Source of the DNA: Stygiobacter electus
GTDB taxonomy: Bacteria; Bacteroidota; Ignavibacteria; Ignavibacteriales; Melioribacteraceae
DNA length: 64,000 bases
Direction of reading: 5' to 3'
Assembly (NCBI GenBank): GCA_029210465.1
Contig: JARGDL010000001.1
Coordinates: forward strand, 248,001 to 312,000
Made by a program: the position numbers and the translations under genes. The notes below the pieces were generated by a model. That model searched no databases, was not told the DNA's origin, and saw nothing but the letters and a program-made list of their open reading frames with translations. Numbering within the stretch: the stretch's first letter is position 1; each line of letters opens with the position of its first letter. Shown one piece after another: positions 34,389-44,119 of this stretch.

Positions 34389-37154
34389 ATGGCAAAAGCA
34401 AAAAAGAAATATGTTTACTTCTTTGGCGGTAAACGTGCAGAAGGTAGAGCTGATATGAAAGAACTTCTCGGCGGTAAAGGTGCCAATCTTGCTGAAATGG
34501 TTAATATCGGATTACCTGTTCCAGCAGGATTCACAATTACTACAGAAGTTTGTACAGCTTACTACAAAAACAATAAAAAATATCCAAAAGAATTAGAACC
34601 ACAAGTAAAACAAGCTTTAGCAAAAGTTGAAAAAATAATGGGTGCTAAATTCGGAGATAAGAAAAATCCATTATTAGTTTCTGTTCGTTCTGGTGCTCGC
34701 GCTTCTATGCCAGGTATGATGGAAACAATTCTTAATGTTGGATTAAATAATGAAACAAGAGAAGCTTTAATTCAAAAAACTGGCAACCCAAGATTTGTTT
34801 ATGATTCTCATCGCAGATTAATTCAAATGTATTCTGATGTTGTTATGGAAAAAGCTGCTGGAATAGAACCAGAAGAAGGAAAAGGTGTTCGTCAACAATT
34901 AGAAAAAGAACTCCATAAAATGAAAGAAGCTCGTGGTTATAAATCTGATACAGATTTAACCGCAGAAGATTTAAAAGAATTAATTGAAATCTATAAAGAA
35001 AAAGTAAAAGAAGTTCTTGGCAAACCTTTCCCAGAAAATCCAATGGATCAACTTTGGGGTGCAATTGGTGCAGTTTTCCAAAGCTGGATGGGTAAACGTG
35101 CAATTTCATACAGAAGAATTGAAGGTATTCCAGATGATTGGGGTACTGCTGTAAATGTTCAATCAATGGTATTCGGTAATATGGGTGATACATCTGCAAC
35201 TGGAGTTGCATTCACACGTAACCCTGCAACTGGTGAAAATTATTTCTACGGTGAATGGTTACCAAATGCACAAGGCGAAGATGTTGTGGCTGGTATCAGA
35301 ACTCCAAACCCAATTAACGAAGTTGGTAAATCTGAACATACTAAAGATCAGGTTTCTCTAGAAAAAGGAATGCCTAAAACTTATGCTCAACTTCATAAGA
35401 TTCAAAGATTGTTAGAAAAACATTATAAAGATATGCTTGATATTGAATTTACAATTCAAGAAGGCAATCTTTATATGTTGCAATGCCGTGTTGGTAAAAG
35501 AAATGGACCAGCAGCTGTTAAAATGGCTCTTGATATGTATAAAGAAAAATTAATTACAAAAGAAGAAGCTGTTATGCGTGTACAGCCATCACAACTTGAT
35601 GAATTGTTACATCCAATCATCGATCCAAAAGCTGAATTAACTGCAAATGTTATGGTAAAAGGATTACCAGCTGGACCGGGTGGTGCTGCTGGTCAAATCG
35701 TATTTACAGCTAATGATGCAGTAGCTTGGGCAAAAGAAGGTAAACGTGTAATACTTGTTCGCGAAGAAACTAATCCAGAAGATATCGAAGGAATGAGAGC
35801 AGCTCAAGCTATTTTAACTGCTCGTGGTGGAATGACTTCTCACGCTGCTTTAGTTGCTCGTGGCTGGGGCAAATGTTGTATTGTTGGTGCTGGCGCTATT
35901 AAAATTAATTTAGAAGAAAAAACTTTAACCGTTGGTGATATAACTCTTAAAGAAGGAGATTGGATTACTCTTAATGGTACTAAAGGAAACGTCTATGTTG
36001 GTGAATTACCAATGATTAAAGCTGCAGAAGAAAATCCTGATTTCCAAGCTTTCATGAAACTTTGCGATGATGTTAGAAAATTAAAAGTTAGAACAAATGC
36101 TGATACTCCAGAAGATGCATTACGCGCTCGTGCTTTTGGTGCTGAAGGTATTGGTCTTTTCAGAACAGAACATATGTTCTACGGAAAAAATTCTGAAGAG
36201 CCATTATTTATTCTTCGTAAAATGATCCATTCAAAAACAAAAGATGAAAGAATTAATGCACTTAATGAATTATTCCCTTATGTTCTTCGCGATGTTAAAG
36301 GTACATTAGAAGCAATGGATGGATTCCCAGTTACATTTAGAACACTCGATCCACCACTTCATGAATTTGTTCCTAATAGACAAGATGAAAGAGAAAAACT
36401 TGCACAAGCATTAGGAATTTCAATCGAGGAATTAAATGAACGTGCAGATTCATTACATGAAAATAATCCTATGATGGGACATCGTGGTGTTCGCCTTGGA
36501 ATTACTTATCCTGAAATTACTGAAATGCAAGTTCGCGCTATCTTTCAAGCTACAGCTGAATTAATGAAAGAAGGGAAAAAACCTTATCCCGAAATTATGA
36601 TTCCGGTTACTTGTCATGTAAATGAAATAAAACATCAATATCAATTAGTTTCAAAAATTCATGATGAAGTTGCTTCACAATTTGGCTTGAAGAAAATTCC
36701 TCATTTAACTGGAACAATGATTGAAATTCCAAGAGCAGCATTGACAGCAGATAAAATTGCTGAAGCTGCTCAATTCTTCTCTTTTGGTACAAATGATTTA
36801 ACACAAATGGGCTTTGGTTTTTCACGTGATGATATTGGTGGATTTTTACCAGAATATCTTGAAAAGAAAATTTTACCAGAAGATCCATTCCAATCAATTG
36901 ATCAAGAAGGTGTTGGCAAATTAATGAAAATAGCAGTTGAAGGTGGAAGAGCTACAAGACCAGATTTAAAAATTGGAATTTGCGGCGAACATGGCGGCGA
37001 ACCAAAATCTGTTGAATTCTGTCATAAAATTGGTTTGAACTATGTTAGTTGTTCACCATTTAGAGTTCCAATTGCAAGATTAGCTGCTGCTCAAGCTGCT
37101 GTTAAAGATGCAAAGTCAAAAAAGACAGTTAAAAAAACTTCAAAGAAAAAATAA
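34389..37154 (+). CDS. ppdK: Pyruvate, phosphate dikinase
   Basis: 921-residue enzyme that interconverts pyruvate, ATP and phosphate with PEP, AMP and pyrophosphate. The N-terminal ATP-grasp domain includes KELLGGKGANLAEM and SGARASMPGMMETILN. The phospho-transfer His485 lies in GGMTSHAALVARGWGKCCIVG. The C-terminal PEP/pyruvate barrel has GIGLFRTEHMF, MIPVTCHVNE, GTNDLTQMGFGFSRDD and GICGEHGGEP with the catalytic Cys. A Lys-rich tail (about 15 residues) ends it. GGAGG precedes the ATG. It is likely transcribed alone, with a terminator downstream. Confidence 0.97.
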   Translation: MAKAKKKYVYFFGGKRAEGRADMKELLGGKGANLAEMVNIGLPVPAGFTITTEVCTAYYKNNKKYPKELEPQVKQALAKVEKIMGAKFGDKKNPLLVSVRSGARASMPGMMETILNVGLNNETREALIQKTGNPRFVYDSHRRLIQMYSDVVMEKAAGIEPEEGKGVRQQLEKELHKMKEARGYKSDTDLTAEDLKELIEIYKEKVKEVLGKPFPENPMDQLWGAIGAVFQSWMGKRAISYRRIEGIPDDWGTAVNVQSMVFGNMGDTSATGVAFTRNPATGENYFYGEWLPNAQGEDVVAGIRTPNPINEVGKSEHTKDQVSLEKGMPKTYAQLHKIQRLLEKHYKDMLDIEFTIQEGNLYMLQCRVGKRNGPAAVKMALDMYKEKLITKEEAVMRVQPSQLDELLHPIIDPKAELTANVMVKGLPAGPGGAAGQIVFTANDAVAWAKEGKRVILVREETNPEDIEGMRAAQAILTARGGMTSHAALVARGWGKCCIVGAGAIKINLEEKTLTVGDITLKEGDWITLNGTKGNVYVGELPMIKAAEENPDFQAFMKLCDDVRKLKVRTNADTPEDALRARAFGAEGIGLFRTEHMFYGKNSEEPLFILRKMIHSKTKDERINALNELFPYVLRDVKGTLEAMDGFPVTFRTLDPPLHEFVPNRQDEREKLAQALGISIEELNERADSLHENNPMMGHRGVRLGITYPEITEMQVRAIFQATAELMKEGKKPYPEIMIPVTCHVNEIKHQYQLVSKIHDEVASQFGLKKIPHLTGTMIEIPRAALTADKIAEAAQFFSFGTNDLTQMGFGFSRDDIGGFLPEYLEKKILPEDPFQSIDQEGVGKLMKIAVEGGRATRPDLKIGICGEHGGEPKSVEFCHKIGLNYVSCSPFRVPIARLAAAQAAVKDAKSKKTVKKTSKKK

Positions 37155-37163
37155 ATAATTAAT

Positions 37164-37206
37164 AAAGTGGAGTGATATAAAATTATCACTTCACTTTTAT
37201 TTTATT
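37164..37206 (+). terminator. Terminator after ppdK
   Basis: A 14-bp stem (AAAGTGGAGTGATA with TATCACTTCACTTT, one G-U pair, 6-nt loop) followed by the T-rich TTTATTTTATT. Confidence 0.8.
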
Positions 37207-37249
37207 GCCGTTATCGGACGGTTTATAGAATTAACAAAGAGGAGTGTAA

Positions 37250-38287
37250 ATGAAGTTATCCGATTTCAAATATAATTTACCAAAAAATGCTATTGCTAAA
37301 TTTCCTGTGGAACCGCGCGACAAAGCTAAATTAATGGTGCTTAACCGTGCAGAACAATCAATTGTAGATAAAAAATTTTCTGATTTAACTGACTATGTTA
37401 AAAAAGGTGATGTTATTGTTGTAAATAAAAGTAAAGTAATGCAAGCACGTCTGTTTGGTAAAAAAGAAAGGACTAATGCCAAAATAGAAGTATTTGTTTT
37501 ACGCGAATTAAATAAAGAAGAAAATATTTGGGATGTTATTGTAGACCCTGCTCGAAAAGTTAGAATTGGAAATAGAATTTATTTTACAGATAATCTTTGG
37601 TGCGAAGTAATTGACAACACAACATCACGTGGAAGAACTGTTCGTTTTAATAACGATGCTGGTGATATCTTTAAAGCTATCGAAAAAATTGGGCATACTC
37701 CTCTGCCTCCTTATATAAAACGTGAACCCGTTCCCAAAGATCGAGAAGATTATCAAACTATATTTGCTGAAACAGATGGTTCTGTTGCAGCTCCAACTGC
37801 TGGTTTGCATTTTACTCCACAACTTGTAAAAAAATTAGAAAAAATAGGAGTTAAAATTGTACCAGTTATTCTTCATATTGGTTTAGGAACATTTAGACCA
37901 GTTGAAGTAGAAGATTTAACTAAGCATAGAATGGATTCAGAATATTTTGAAGTTCCTCAAGAAACTGCTGATGTAATTAATACTGCATTGAAAAATAAAC
38001 ATAATATCTTTGTTGTTGGTACTAGTGCTTGTCGTGCACTAGAAAGCAGTACTACTGCTGAAGGTTTTGCTAAAGCCAATTTTGGTTGGACAGATAAATT
38101 TATATTTCCACCATATGATTTTAAAGTTACAAAAAAACTTATAACTAATTTTCACGCACCGGAATCTACTCTTTTAATGTTAGTTGCAGCTTTTGCCGGT
38201 TTTGATTTTACTATGAAAGCTTATAAAAAAGCATTAAAAGATGATTACCGATTTTTAAGTTATGGCGATGCAATGTTAATCTTATAA
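37250..38287 (+). CDS. queA: S-adenosylmethionine:tRNA ribosyltransferase-isomerase
   Basis: 345-residue enzyme that transfers ribose from SAM to preQ1-tRNA to make epoxyqueuosine. Conserved blocks: LSDFKYNLPKNAIAKFPVEPRDKAKLMVL at the start, GDVIVVNKSKVMQARLFG, IGHTPLPPYIKREP, DREDYQTIFAETDGSVAAPTAGLHFT and NFHAPESTLLMLVAAF. AGAGGAG precedes the ATG. ispD starts 2 nt after the stop and is probably cotranscribed, though unrelated in function. Confidence 0.97.
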   Translation: MKLSDFKYNLPKNAIAKFPVEPRDKAKLMVLNRAEQSIVDKKFSDLTDYVKKGDVIVVNKSKVMQARLFGKKERTNAKIEVFVLRELNKEENIWDVIVDPARKVRIGNRIYFTDNLWCEVIDNTTSRGRTVRFNNDAGDIFKAIEKIGHTPLPPYIKREPVPKDREDYQTIFAETDGSVAAPTAGLHFTPQLVKKLEKIGVKIVPVILHIGLGTFRPVEVEDLTKHRMDSEYFEVPQETADVINTALKNKHNIFVVGTSACRALESSTTAEGFAKANFGWTDKFIFPPYDFKVTKKLITNFHAPESTLLMLVAAFAGFDFTMKAYKKALKDDYRFLSYGDAMLIL

Positions 38288-38289
38288 CA

Positions 38290-38973
38290 ATGAAAACTTA
38301 CGCTATAATTCCATCTGGTGGTTTGGGTAAGCGGGCAAATTTTCCGCTTCCCAAACAATATCTAAAATTCAACAACAAAGAATTAATAGCATACACACTT
38401 CAAGTTCTACAATCATCTAACTTAATTGATGAAATTGTTGTTGCGGCACAAAATACTTTTTTTGAACTTCTTGAAATAATTAAAAAAAATTTCGGAATAT
38501 CTAAATTAAATTTATTAGTTGAGGGTGGCGAAGAAAGACAAATTTCAGTTTTTAATGCTTTAAGAGCAATCAATCCTGAAGATGATGATTTAGTTTTAAT
38601 TCATGACGCAGTACGTCCACTCATAACTAAAGAAATTATTTACGATGCCATTCAAAATGCAAAAGAATTTGGAGCGGCTGTTGTTGCAATAAAAGCTAAA
38701 GATACTTTATTAAAAGGCAACGATTTTGTAAATGAATATTTAGAACGTTCTGAAATTTTTTATGTTCAAACTCCTCAAGTTTTTAAATATCATATATTGA
38801 AAAAAGCTTTTTTAAAAGCTAAGGAAGATAATTTCATAGGAACCGATGAATCAATGTTGGTTCATAGAATTGGATATAAAATTAAAATTGTAAATGGTTC
38901 ATCTTTGAATTTCAAAATAACCACTGATGAAGATATAAGATTATTATCGATGATTTTAAAATCTTTTAAATAG
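38290..38973 (+). CDS. ispD: 2-C-methyl-D-erythritol 4-phosphate cytidylyltransferase
   Basis: 227-residue enzyme of the MEP isoprenoid pathway, forming CDP-methylerythritol. The nucleotide-binding loop is PSGGLGKR (usually AAGxGxR) and is followed by LPKQYL. The later motifs are intact: GGEERQISVFNAL, LVLIHDAVRPLIT, AVVAIKAKDTLL, VQTPQVFKYHILKKAF and TDESMLVHRIG. The changed first residues of the loop are small and probably tolerated. It shows that this organism uses the MEP route. Confidence 0.93.
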   Translation: MKTYAIIPSGGLGKRANFPLPKQYLKFNNKELIAYTLQVLQSSNLIDEIVVAAQNTFFELLEIIKKNFGISKLNLLVEGGEERQISVFNALRAINPEDDDLVLIHDAVRPLITKEIIYDAIQNAKEFGAAVVAIKAKDTLLKGNDFVNEYLERSEIFYVQTPQVFKYHILKKAFLKAKEDNFIGTDESMLVHRIGYKIKIVNGSSLNFKITTDEDIRLLSMILKSFK

Positions 38974-39036
38974 TAAAATATTATTGTTTATAAAAAAGCT
39001 TTTGTATAATTTTTATCATAAAATTATGGTAATAAT

Positions 39037-39696
39037 ATGTTTAATCTAATTTTTGTTATTATTCTTTCTTACTTAGTTGGTTCAATTCCAAATAGTATTA
39101 TAATAAGTAAACTAGTTAAAGGAATAGATATCAGGGAATTTGGAAGCGGAAATGCCGGCGGGACAAATGTTTTCAGAGTTCTCGGTTGGAAGTGGGGAAT
39201 CCTAACAATTTTACTCGATGCATTAAAAGGTGCAATTGCAGTTATTGTTGTTGCAAGATTATACTTAGATAATTTTCCTTTCAATAATATTACTCCATTC
39301 GACGATTTTACATTAGTTCAAATTATTTGTGGAGTTGCAGCTGTTATTGGTCATGTGTTTACTGTTTTTGCTGGCTTCAAAGGTGGTAAAGGCATTGCAA
39401 CTGGTTTAGGTGTTTTAATAATGATAGTTACTGTTGATATGGCTTTAGCTCTTGCAGTTTTCTTCATAGTAGTTGGATTATCAAGATATATTTCACTTGG
39501 TTCACTTGCTGCTGCTATTGCAGTACCTTTAATTATGATTATTAGAGAAAATATATTCGGGGTCGATATTCAAGGTTACCATACAATTTTACCTTTTGTT
39601 ATCGTATTAGCTTTATTTGTTATATATACTCATCGTTCAAATATCTTAAGAATAATTAATGGTAATGAAAGAAAAATTTCTTTTTCAAAAAAATAA
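39037..39696 (+). CDS. plsY: Glycerol-3-phosphate acyltransferase PlsY
   Basis: 219-residue integral membrane enzyme that acylates glycerol 3-phosphate from acyl-phosphate, the first step of phospholipid synthesis. All three PlsY motifs are visible: SIPNSIIISKL, GSGNAGGTNVFRVLGW and GHVFTVFAGFKGGKGIATGLG. Five or more hydrophobic helices fill the rest. It is followed after 9 nt by gpsA, which supplies its substrate, so the pair forms a functional unit. Confidence 0.95.
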   Translation: MFNLIFVIILSYLVGSIPNSIIISKLVKGIDIREFGSGNAGGTNVFRVLGWKWGILTILLDALKGAIAVIVVARLYLDNFPFNNITPFDDFTLVQIICGVAAVIGHVFTVFAGFKGGKGIATGLGVLIMIVTVDMALALAVFFIVVGLSRYISLGSLAAAIAVPLIMIIRENIFGVDIQGYHTILPFVIVLALFVIYTHRSNILRIINGNERKISFSKK

Positions 39697-39705
39697 AAAT
39701 GGACA

Positions 39706-40707
39706 ATGAGAATATCTGTTTTAGGAGCTGGTGGTTGGGGTACGACTCTTGCAATCTTATTACATTACAATGGCCATGATGTTACACTTTGGGAATATAA
39801 AAGTAATTATGCAAAAATTTTAGATAAGACACGTGAAAATAAAATTTACCTTCCAGGCATTAAAATCCCAGATGAAATAATTATCACCCACTCATTAAAA
39901 AAAAGCTGTGAAAATCAACATATGATTGTGATTGCTATACCATCACAATTTATAAGAAGTGTTTTACATGAATTAAACAATTATGATTTTCATGACACAA
40001 CTTTTGTCAGTGTATCTAAAGGAATAGAAAAAGTTACTCTCAAAACTGTTTCGCAAATTATTCATGATGTACTGAAAAAAATTTCACCATCACAAGTTGG
40101 TGTATTATCTGGACCTTCACATGCAGAAGAAGTCAGCAGAAAAATACCAACAGCTGTTGTTGCAGCATCAAAAGATGAATTTACTGCTAAACAAATTCAA
40201 AATGCATTTATTACATCGTACTTTCGTGTTTATTCTTCAACTGATATTCTTGGTGTTGAATATGGAGGAGCTACTAAAAATGTAATTGCAATAGGTGCCG
40301 GTATAATTGATGGTGCTAAATTTGGTGATAATACAAAAGCTGCTATTATGACCCGTGGCATTGCTGAAATTTCAAGATTAGGAATTGCATTAGGTGCAAG
40401 ACCTGAAACTTTCAGTGGTCTTTCTGGTATGGGTGATTTAATTGTAACTTGTATGAGTAAACATAGCAGAAATAGATATGTTGGAGAACAAATAGGTGCG
40501 GGGAAAAAATTAAAAGATGTTTTAAAATCAATGCAAATGGTTGCAGAAGGCGTTGAAACTTGTAAATCAGTTCGTGAACTTGCAATCAAGCATAAAGTTT
40601 CAACTCCCATTGTTAATTCAGTTTATCAAATTTTATTCGAAGAGAGAGATCCAATTAAAGTTACTTATGAACTAATGACAAGAGATATGAAAGCAGAGAG
40701 GGAATAA
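39706..40707 (+). CDS. gpsA: Glycerol-3-phosphate dehydrogenase [NAD(P)+]
   Basis: 333-residue enzyme that reduces dihydroxyacetone phosphate to glycerol 3-phosphate. The dinucleotide fold begins SVLGAGGWGTTLAILLHYNG. Other signatures are LSGPSHAEEV, the catalytic Lys region GVEYGGATKNVIAIGAGI, GDNTKAAIMTRGIAEI, FSGLSGMGDLIVTC and SRNRYVGEQIG. Together with plsY upstream it feeds phospholipid synthesis. Normal length and complete motifs. Confidence 0.96.
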   Translation: MRISVLGAGGWGTTLAILLHYNGHDVTLWEYKSNYAKILDKTRENKIYLPGIKIPDEIIITHSLKKSCENQHMIVIAIPSQFIRSVLHELNNYDFHDTTFVSVSKGIEKVTLKTVSQIIHDVLKKISPSQVGVLSGPSHAEEVSRKIPTAVVAASKDEFTAKQIQNAFITSYFRVYSSTDILGVEYGGATKNVIAIGAGIIDGAKFGDNTKAAIMTRGIAEISRLGIALGARPETFSGLSGMGDLIVTCMSKHSRNRYVGEQIGAGKKLKDVLKSMQMVAEGVETCKSVRELAIKHKVSTPIVNSVYQILFEERDPIKVTYELMTRDMKAERE

Positions 40708-40758
40708 TTTTACTACTCGCATTTCTTTTTATATATTAGTAAAAATTTTTTCATATAA

Positions 40759-42936
40759 ATGTCATCTGAACTTTTAAAGTCGATTCAATATATAAAGACA
40801 ATTGGACCAAAGCGAGCCGAATCATTTGCTAAAATTGGAATTCATACAATAAAAGACTTACTCTATTACTTCCCTTCCAGATATTTAGATAGGACAAATA
40901 CATTAAAATCTATTGAAGTATTAAAATATGTTATAAATGGTTACGATGGTGAGATTACAATTATCGGAAAAGTTGTTGACACAGAATTAATTCATGTTAA
41001 TAAAAAAGAAATATTTAAAGCTAAACTAAAAGATAGTACAGGTTTTTTTGAATGCATCTGGTTTCAAGGCACAAAATACTTTAAAGATATTTTCAAAGAA
41101 GGGGATTACTTCGCGGTTTCATCAAAACCAGTTTTAACACGATATGGTCATTTGCAGTTTGTTCATCCTGATTTCGATAAAGTTACAGAAGATGAATCAA
41201 ATGAATTTTTGAACACAGGTAAAATTATTCCGTTTTATAGATTGCCAAAACAACTTAGGCAAACTAACATTGGAGATTTTAGTCTAAGAAGAATAATACA
41301 AATAGCTTTAAAAGATTATTCTAAATATTTAGAAGAAACGTTACCAAGTTTTCTCATCAGTAAAAACAATTTTCTTTCAATAACTGATACTATAAAAAAT
41401 TTACACTTCCCTACTAATTATAACGAGCTTGAAACTGCAAGAAAAAGAATTAAATATGAAGAAATATTTTATTTCGAATGCTTAGTTGCACAAAAAAAAT
41501 ATTTTAGAGTTGCAAACGATGTTAATACTCCTTTTAAAATAAAAACATCACTAGTCAAAGATTTTTTATCAACTTTAAATTTTGAACTGACTAAATCACA
41601 ATTAAAAGTTTTACATGAAATAAGACTAGATTTAGAAAACTCTAAACCAATGAATAGATTATTGCAAGGCGATGTTGGTAGCGGAAAAACAATTGTAGCT
41701 TTAATAAGTATGTTAATTGCCATTGATAACCATTCACAATGTGCTTTCCTTGTCCCTACAGAAATTCTCGCAGATCAACACTTTAAAACATTTTCAAAAT
41801 TGCTAAATAGCTTTAACATTAAAATAGATTTATTAATAAGCAGCGTAAAAAAATCTGAAAAAGATAAAATTATTAATTCTATTAAAAAAGGTGATACAAA
41901 AATTTTAATCGGTACACATGCAATAATTGAAGATAATATTGAATTTAATAATCTTGGATTAGTCGTGATTGATGAACAACATCGTTTTGGTGTTATTCAA
42001 AGATATAAACTAGTTTCAAAAGGAAGATTGCCAAATACTTTAGTAATGACTGCTACTCCAATACCAAGAACATTATCAATGACTTTATATGGCGATTTAG
42101 ATGTTTCAATAATTGATGAAATGCCTAAAAACAGAAAACCTGTTAAAACAGTTTTACGAAGTGAAAATAAACTAAATGAAATTTATAATTTCATACTGCA
42201 AAAAAATAAAGAAGGCTATCAGACATTTATTGTCTTTCCACTTGTTGAAGAGTCTGAAAAACTTGAATTGAAAGCAGCAACAAAATATTATGAAGAAATT
42301 AAAAATAAAAACTTGCCATCGTTAAGAATTGGTTTAATACATGGTAAATTATCTTGGCAAGAAAAAGAAAAAATAATGTTTGATTTTGCCAATAAAAATT
42401 ATGATGTATTAGTTTCAACAACAGTTATTGAAGTTGGTATTGATATACCTGATGCTAATATAATTGTAATTAATGATGCAGAGAGATTTGGGTTATCACA
42501 ATTACATCAATTACGAGGGAGAGTTGGAAGAAGTGAAAAGCAAGCATATTGTATTCTTGTAACAAAAAATGAATTAGCACTAAAAAGTAATAATGTGAAT
42601 TTCAATTTCGAATATTTATCATCAACTGAAATTGAAAAACACAAAGCAGCAATAAGATTAAATGCTATGATAAAGTATAACAATGGATTTGAACTAGCTG
42701 AAATAGATTTCAAGTTACGTGGCCCTGGAAATATTTTTGGGACTGAACAAAGTGGTTTACCAAATTTTAGATACATAAATATTGTAGAAGATTATGAAAT
42801 TATTTCCAATGCAAAAGAAGATGCATTCCTGATTATCAATAACGATCCCAACTTAACTAACATTTCAAATCATACAATCAAAAAAAATTTAGAAGAACAT
42901 TTTTCATCTCAAAAAATTTTTTCATCGATTGCTTAA
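40759..42936 (+). CDS. recG: ATP-dependent DNA helicase RecG
   Basis: 725-residue branched-DNA helicase that rescues stalled replication forks. The N-terminal wedge/OB region (about 1-190) starts with a helix-hairpin-helix-like IKTIGPKRAESFAKIGIHTIKDLLYYFP. The motor has Walker A QGDVGSGKTIVAL, DEQH box VVIDEQHRFGVIQR, TATPIPRTLSMTLYG, and motifs V-VI STTVIEVGIDIPDANIIVI and QLHQLRGRVGR. The TRG region FELAEIDFKLRGPGNIFGTEQSG is present. It ends 40 bp before the ATP-grasp operon. Confidence 0.96.
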   Translation: MSSELLKSIQYIKTIGPKRAESFAKIGIHTIKDLLYYFPSRYLDRTNTLKSIEVLKYVINGYDGEITIIGKVVDTELIHVNKKEIFKAKLKDSTGFFECIWFQGTKYFKDIFKEGDYFAVSSKPVLTRYGHLQFVHPDFDKVTEDESNEFLNTGKIIPFYRLPKQLRQTNIGDFSLRRIIQIALKDYSKYLEETLPSFLISKNNFLSITDTIKNLHFPTNYNELETARKRIKYEEIFYFECLVAQKKYFRVANDVNTPFKIKTSLVKDFLSTLNFELTKSQLKVLHEIRLDLENSKPMNRLLQGDVGSGKTIVALISMLIAIDNHSQCAFLVPTEILADQHFKTFSKLLNSFNIKIDLLISSVKKSEKDKIINSIKKGDTKILIGTHAIIEDNIEFNNLGLVVIDEQHRFGVIQRYKLVSKGRLPNTLVMTATPIPRTLSMTLYGDLDVSIIDEMPKNRKPVKTVLRSENKLNEIYNFILQKNKEGYQTFIVFPLVEESEKLELKAATKYYEEIKNKNLPSLRIGLIHGKLSWQEKEKIMFDFANKNYDVLVSTTVIEVGIDIPDANIIVINDAERFGLSQLHQLRGRVGRSEKQAYCILVTKNELALKSNNVNFNFEYLSSTEIEKHKAAIRLNAMIKYNNGFELAEIDFKLRGPGNIFGTEQSGLPNFRYINIVEDYEIISNAKEDAFLIINNDPNLTNISNHTIKKNLEEHFSSQKIFSSIA

Positions 42937-42976
42937 AAAATATTTTAAAAAATTTTTTTAAAAATCAAAAGTTTCA

Positions 42977-44119
42977 TTGCAAAAAATTTTTTATGTGTTA
43001 TATTTCGTTCAGAAATTTTTAAAATATTTAAAGGAATTTGTTATTAGTTCTTATCTACCAAATAAAAAATTAAAAGTTGCCCTAACATATAATGTAAAGC
43101 CAGAAGAAAATATCTTCGGTGAACGAACTCCTCTCTCTAATAATTCCAACACATTAAAAAATTTCAATGACGCTTTTGCTGAATGGGATTCAGTTGAAAC
43201 AATCAATGCAATAAAAAATTCACTTGAACTCTTTCATGATGTAATAATGATTGAAGCTAATGAAAATGCATTCGAAAATTTCAGAAAACATGAAATTGAC
43301 ATTGTGTTTAATGTTGCTGAATGTGCTAATGGTGCAAGTCGTGAAGCACAAATACCAGCAATGCTTGATATGTTACAAATTCCTTACACTGGTTCTGATC
43401 CATTAACTCTTACAACTTGTTTAGATAAAGCAAGGACTAAAGAAATTCTATCCTATTACAAAATTCCAACTTCAAAATTCTTATTAGTACAATCAATAAG
43501 TGATTTAATAAAATTTAACTTAGAGTTTCCCGTTATCATAAAACCAGTTGCTGAAGGATCAAGTAAAGGTATTTTTAATTCATCATTTATAAAAAATTAT
43601 AAAGACTTAGAAGAAAAACTTTCACAATTAATTAAAGAATATAATCAACCATTTCTCGTTGAAGAATTTTTACCAGGTAGAGAATTTACAGTTGCATTAA
43701 TTGGAAATGATGATGAGCTTGAAGTACTTCCTATTATTGAACTCAATTTAAATGAATTGCCCAAAGATTTAGCTCCAATTTATTCATACGAAGCAAAATG
43801 GGTTGTTGATACAAAAGACAATCCCTTAAATATTTTTTCTTGTCCCGCAAATATTACTTCTAAATTAGAAAAAGAAATCTCTGAAATTGCTAAAGAAACT
43901 TTTCATGTTTTAAGATGCAAAGATTGGTGCCGAATTGATATTCGACTTGATGAAAATGAAATACCGAATGTAATTGAAGTAAATCCTTTACCTGGAATAT
44001 TACCGGATCCTAATGACAATTCTTGTTTTCCTAAAGCTGCTAGAACTGCTGGTATGAATTACGATGAAATGATTAATAGAGTTTTATTAACAGCTATAAA
44101 ACGTCATAATCTTTTATGA
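42977..44119 (+). CDS. D-Ala-D-Ala ligase-like ATP-grasp enzyme 1
   Basis: About 380 residues; the ATP-grasp fold starts near residue 33 (KVALTYNVKPEE). Motifs: IVFNVAECANGASREAQIPA, PYTGSDPLTLTTCLDKARTK, the Gly-rich loop VIIKPVAEGSSKGI (about 187-200), VEEFLPGREFTVAL and DIRLDENEIPNVIEVNPLPG. The Ddl segment that holds the second D-Ala (PGMTSHS) is replaced by PGILPDPND, so the acceptor is probably not D-Ala. The start is uncertain: TTG 42977 is listed, and GTG 42995 is in frame; neither has a ribosome binding site. It overlaps the second ligase gene by 4 nt. Confidence 0.85.
   Translation: MQKIFYVLYFVQKFLKYLKEFVISSYLPNKKLKVALTYNVKPEENIFGERTPLSNNSNTLKNFNDAFAEWDSVETINAIKNSLELFHDVIMIEANENAFENFRKHEIDIVFNVAECANGASREAQIPAMLDMLQIPYTGSDPLTLTTCLDKARTKEILSYYKIPTSKFLLVQSISDLIKFNLEFPVIIKPVAEGSSKGIFNSSFIKNYKDLEEKLSQLIKEYNQPFLVEEFLPGREFTVALIGNDDELEVLPIIELNLNELPKDLAPIYSYEAKWVVDTKDNPLNIFSCPANITSKLEKEISEIAKETFHVLRCKDWCRIDIRLDENEIPNVIEVNPLPGILPDPNDNSCFPKAARTAGMNYDEMINRVLLTAIKRHNLL

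Noticed and set aside
34843-35211. 122-residue reading frame opposite ppdK
   Set aside because: Shadow of a strongly conserved gene; composition is Leu/Gln/His-rich and shows no family motif or ribosome binding site.
40230-40610. 126-residue reading frame opposite gpsA
   Set aside because: Lies fully inside gpsA on the other strand, with no recognisable motif or regulatory signal.
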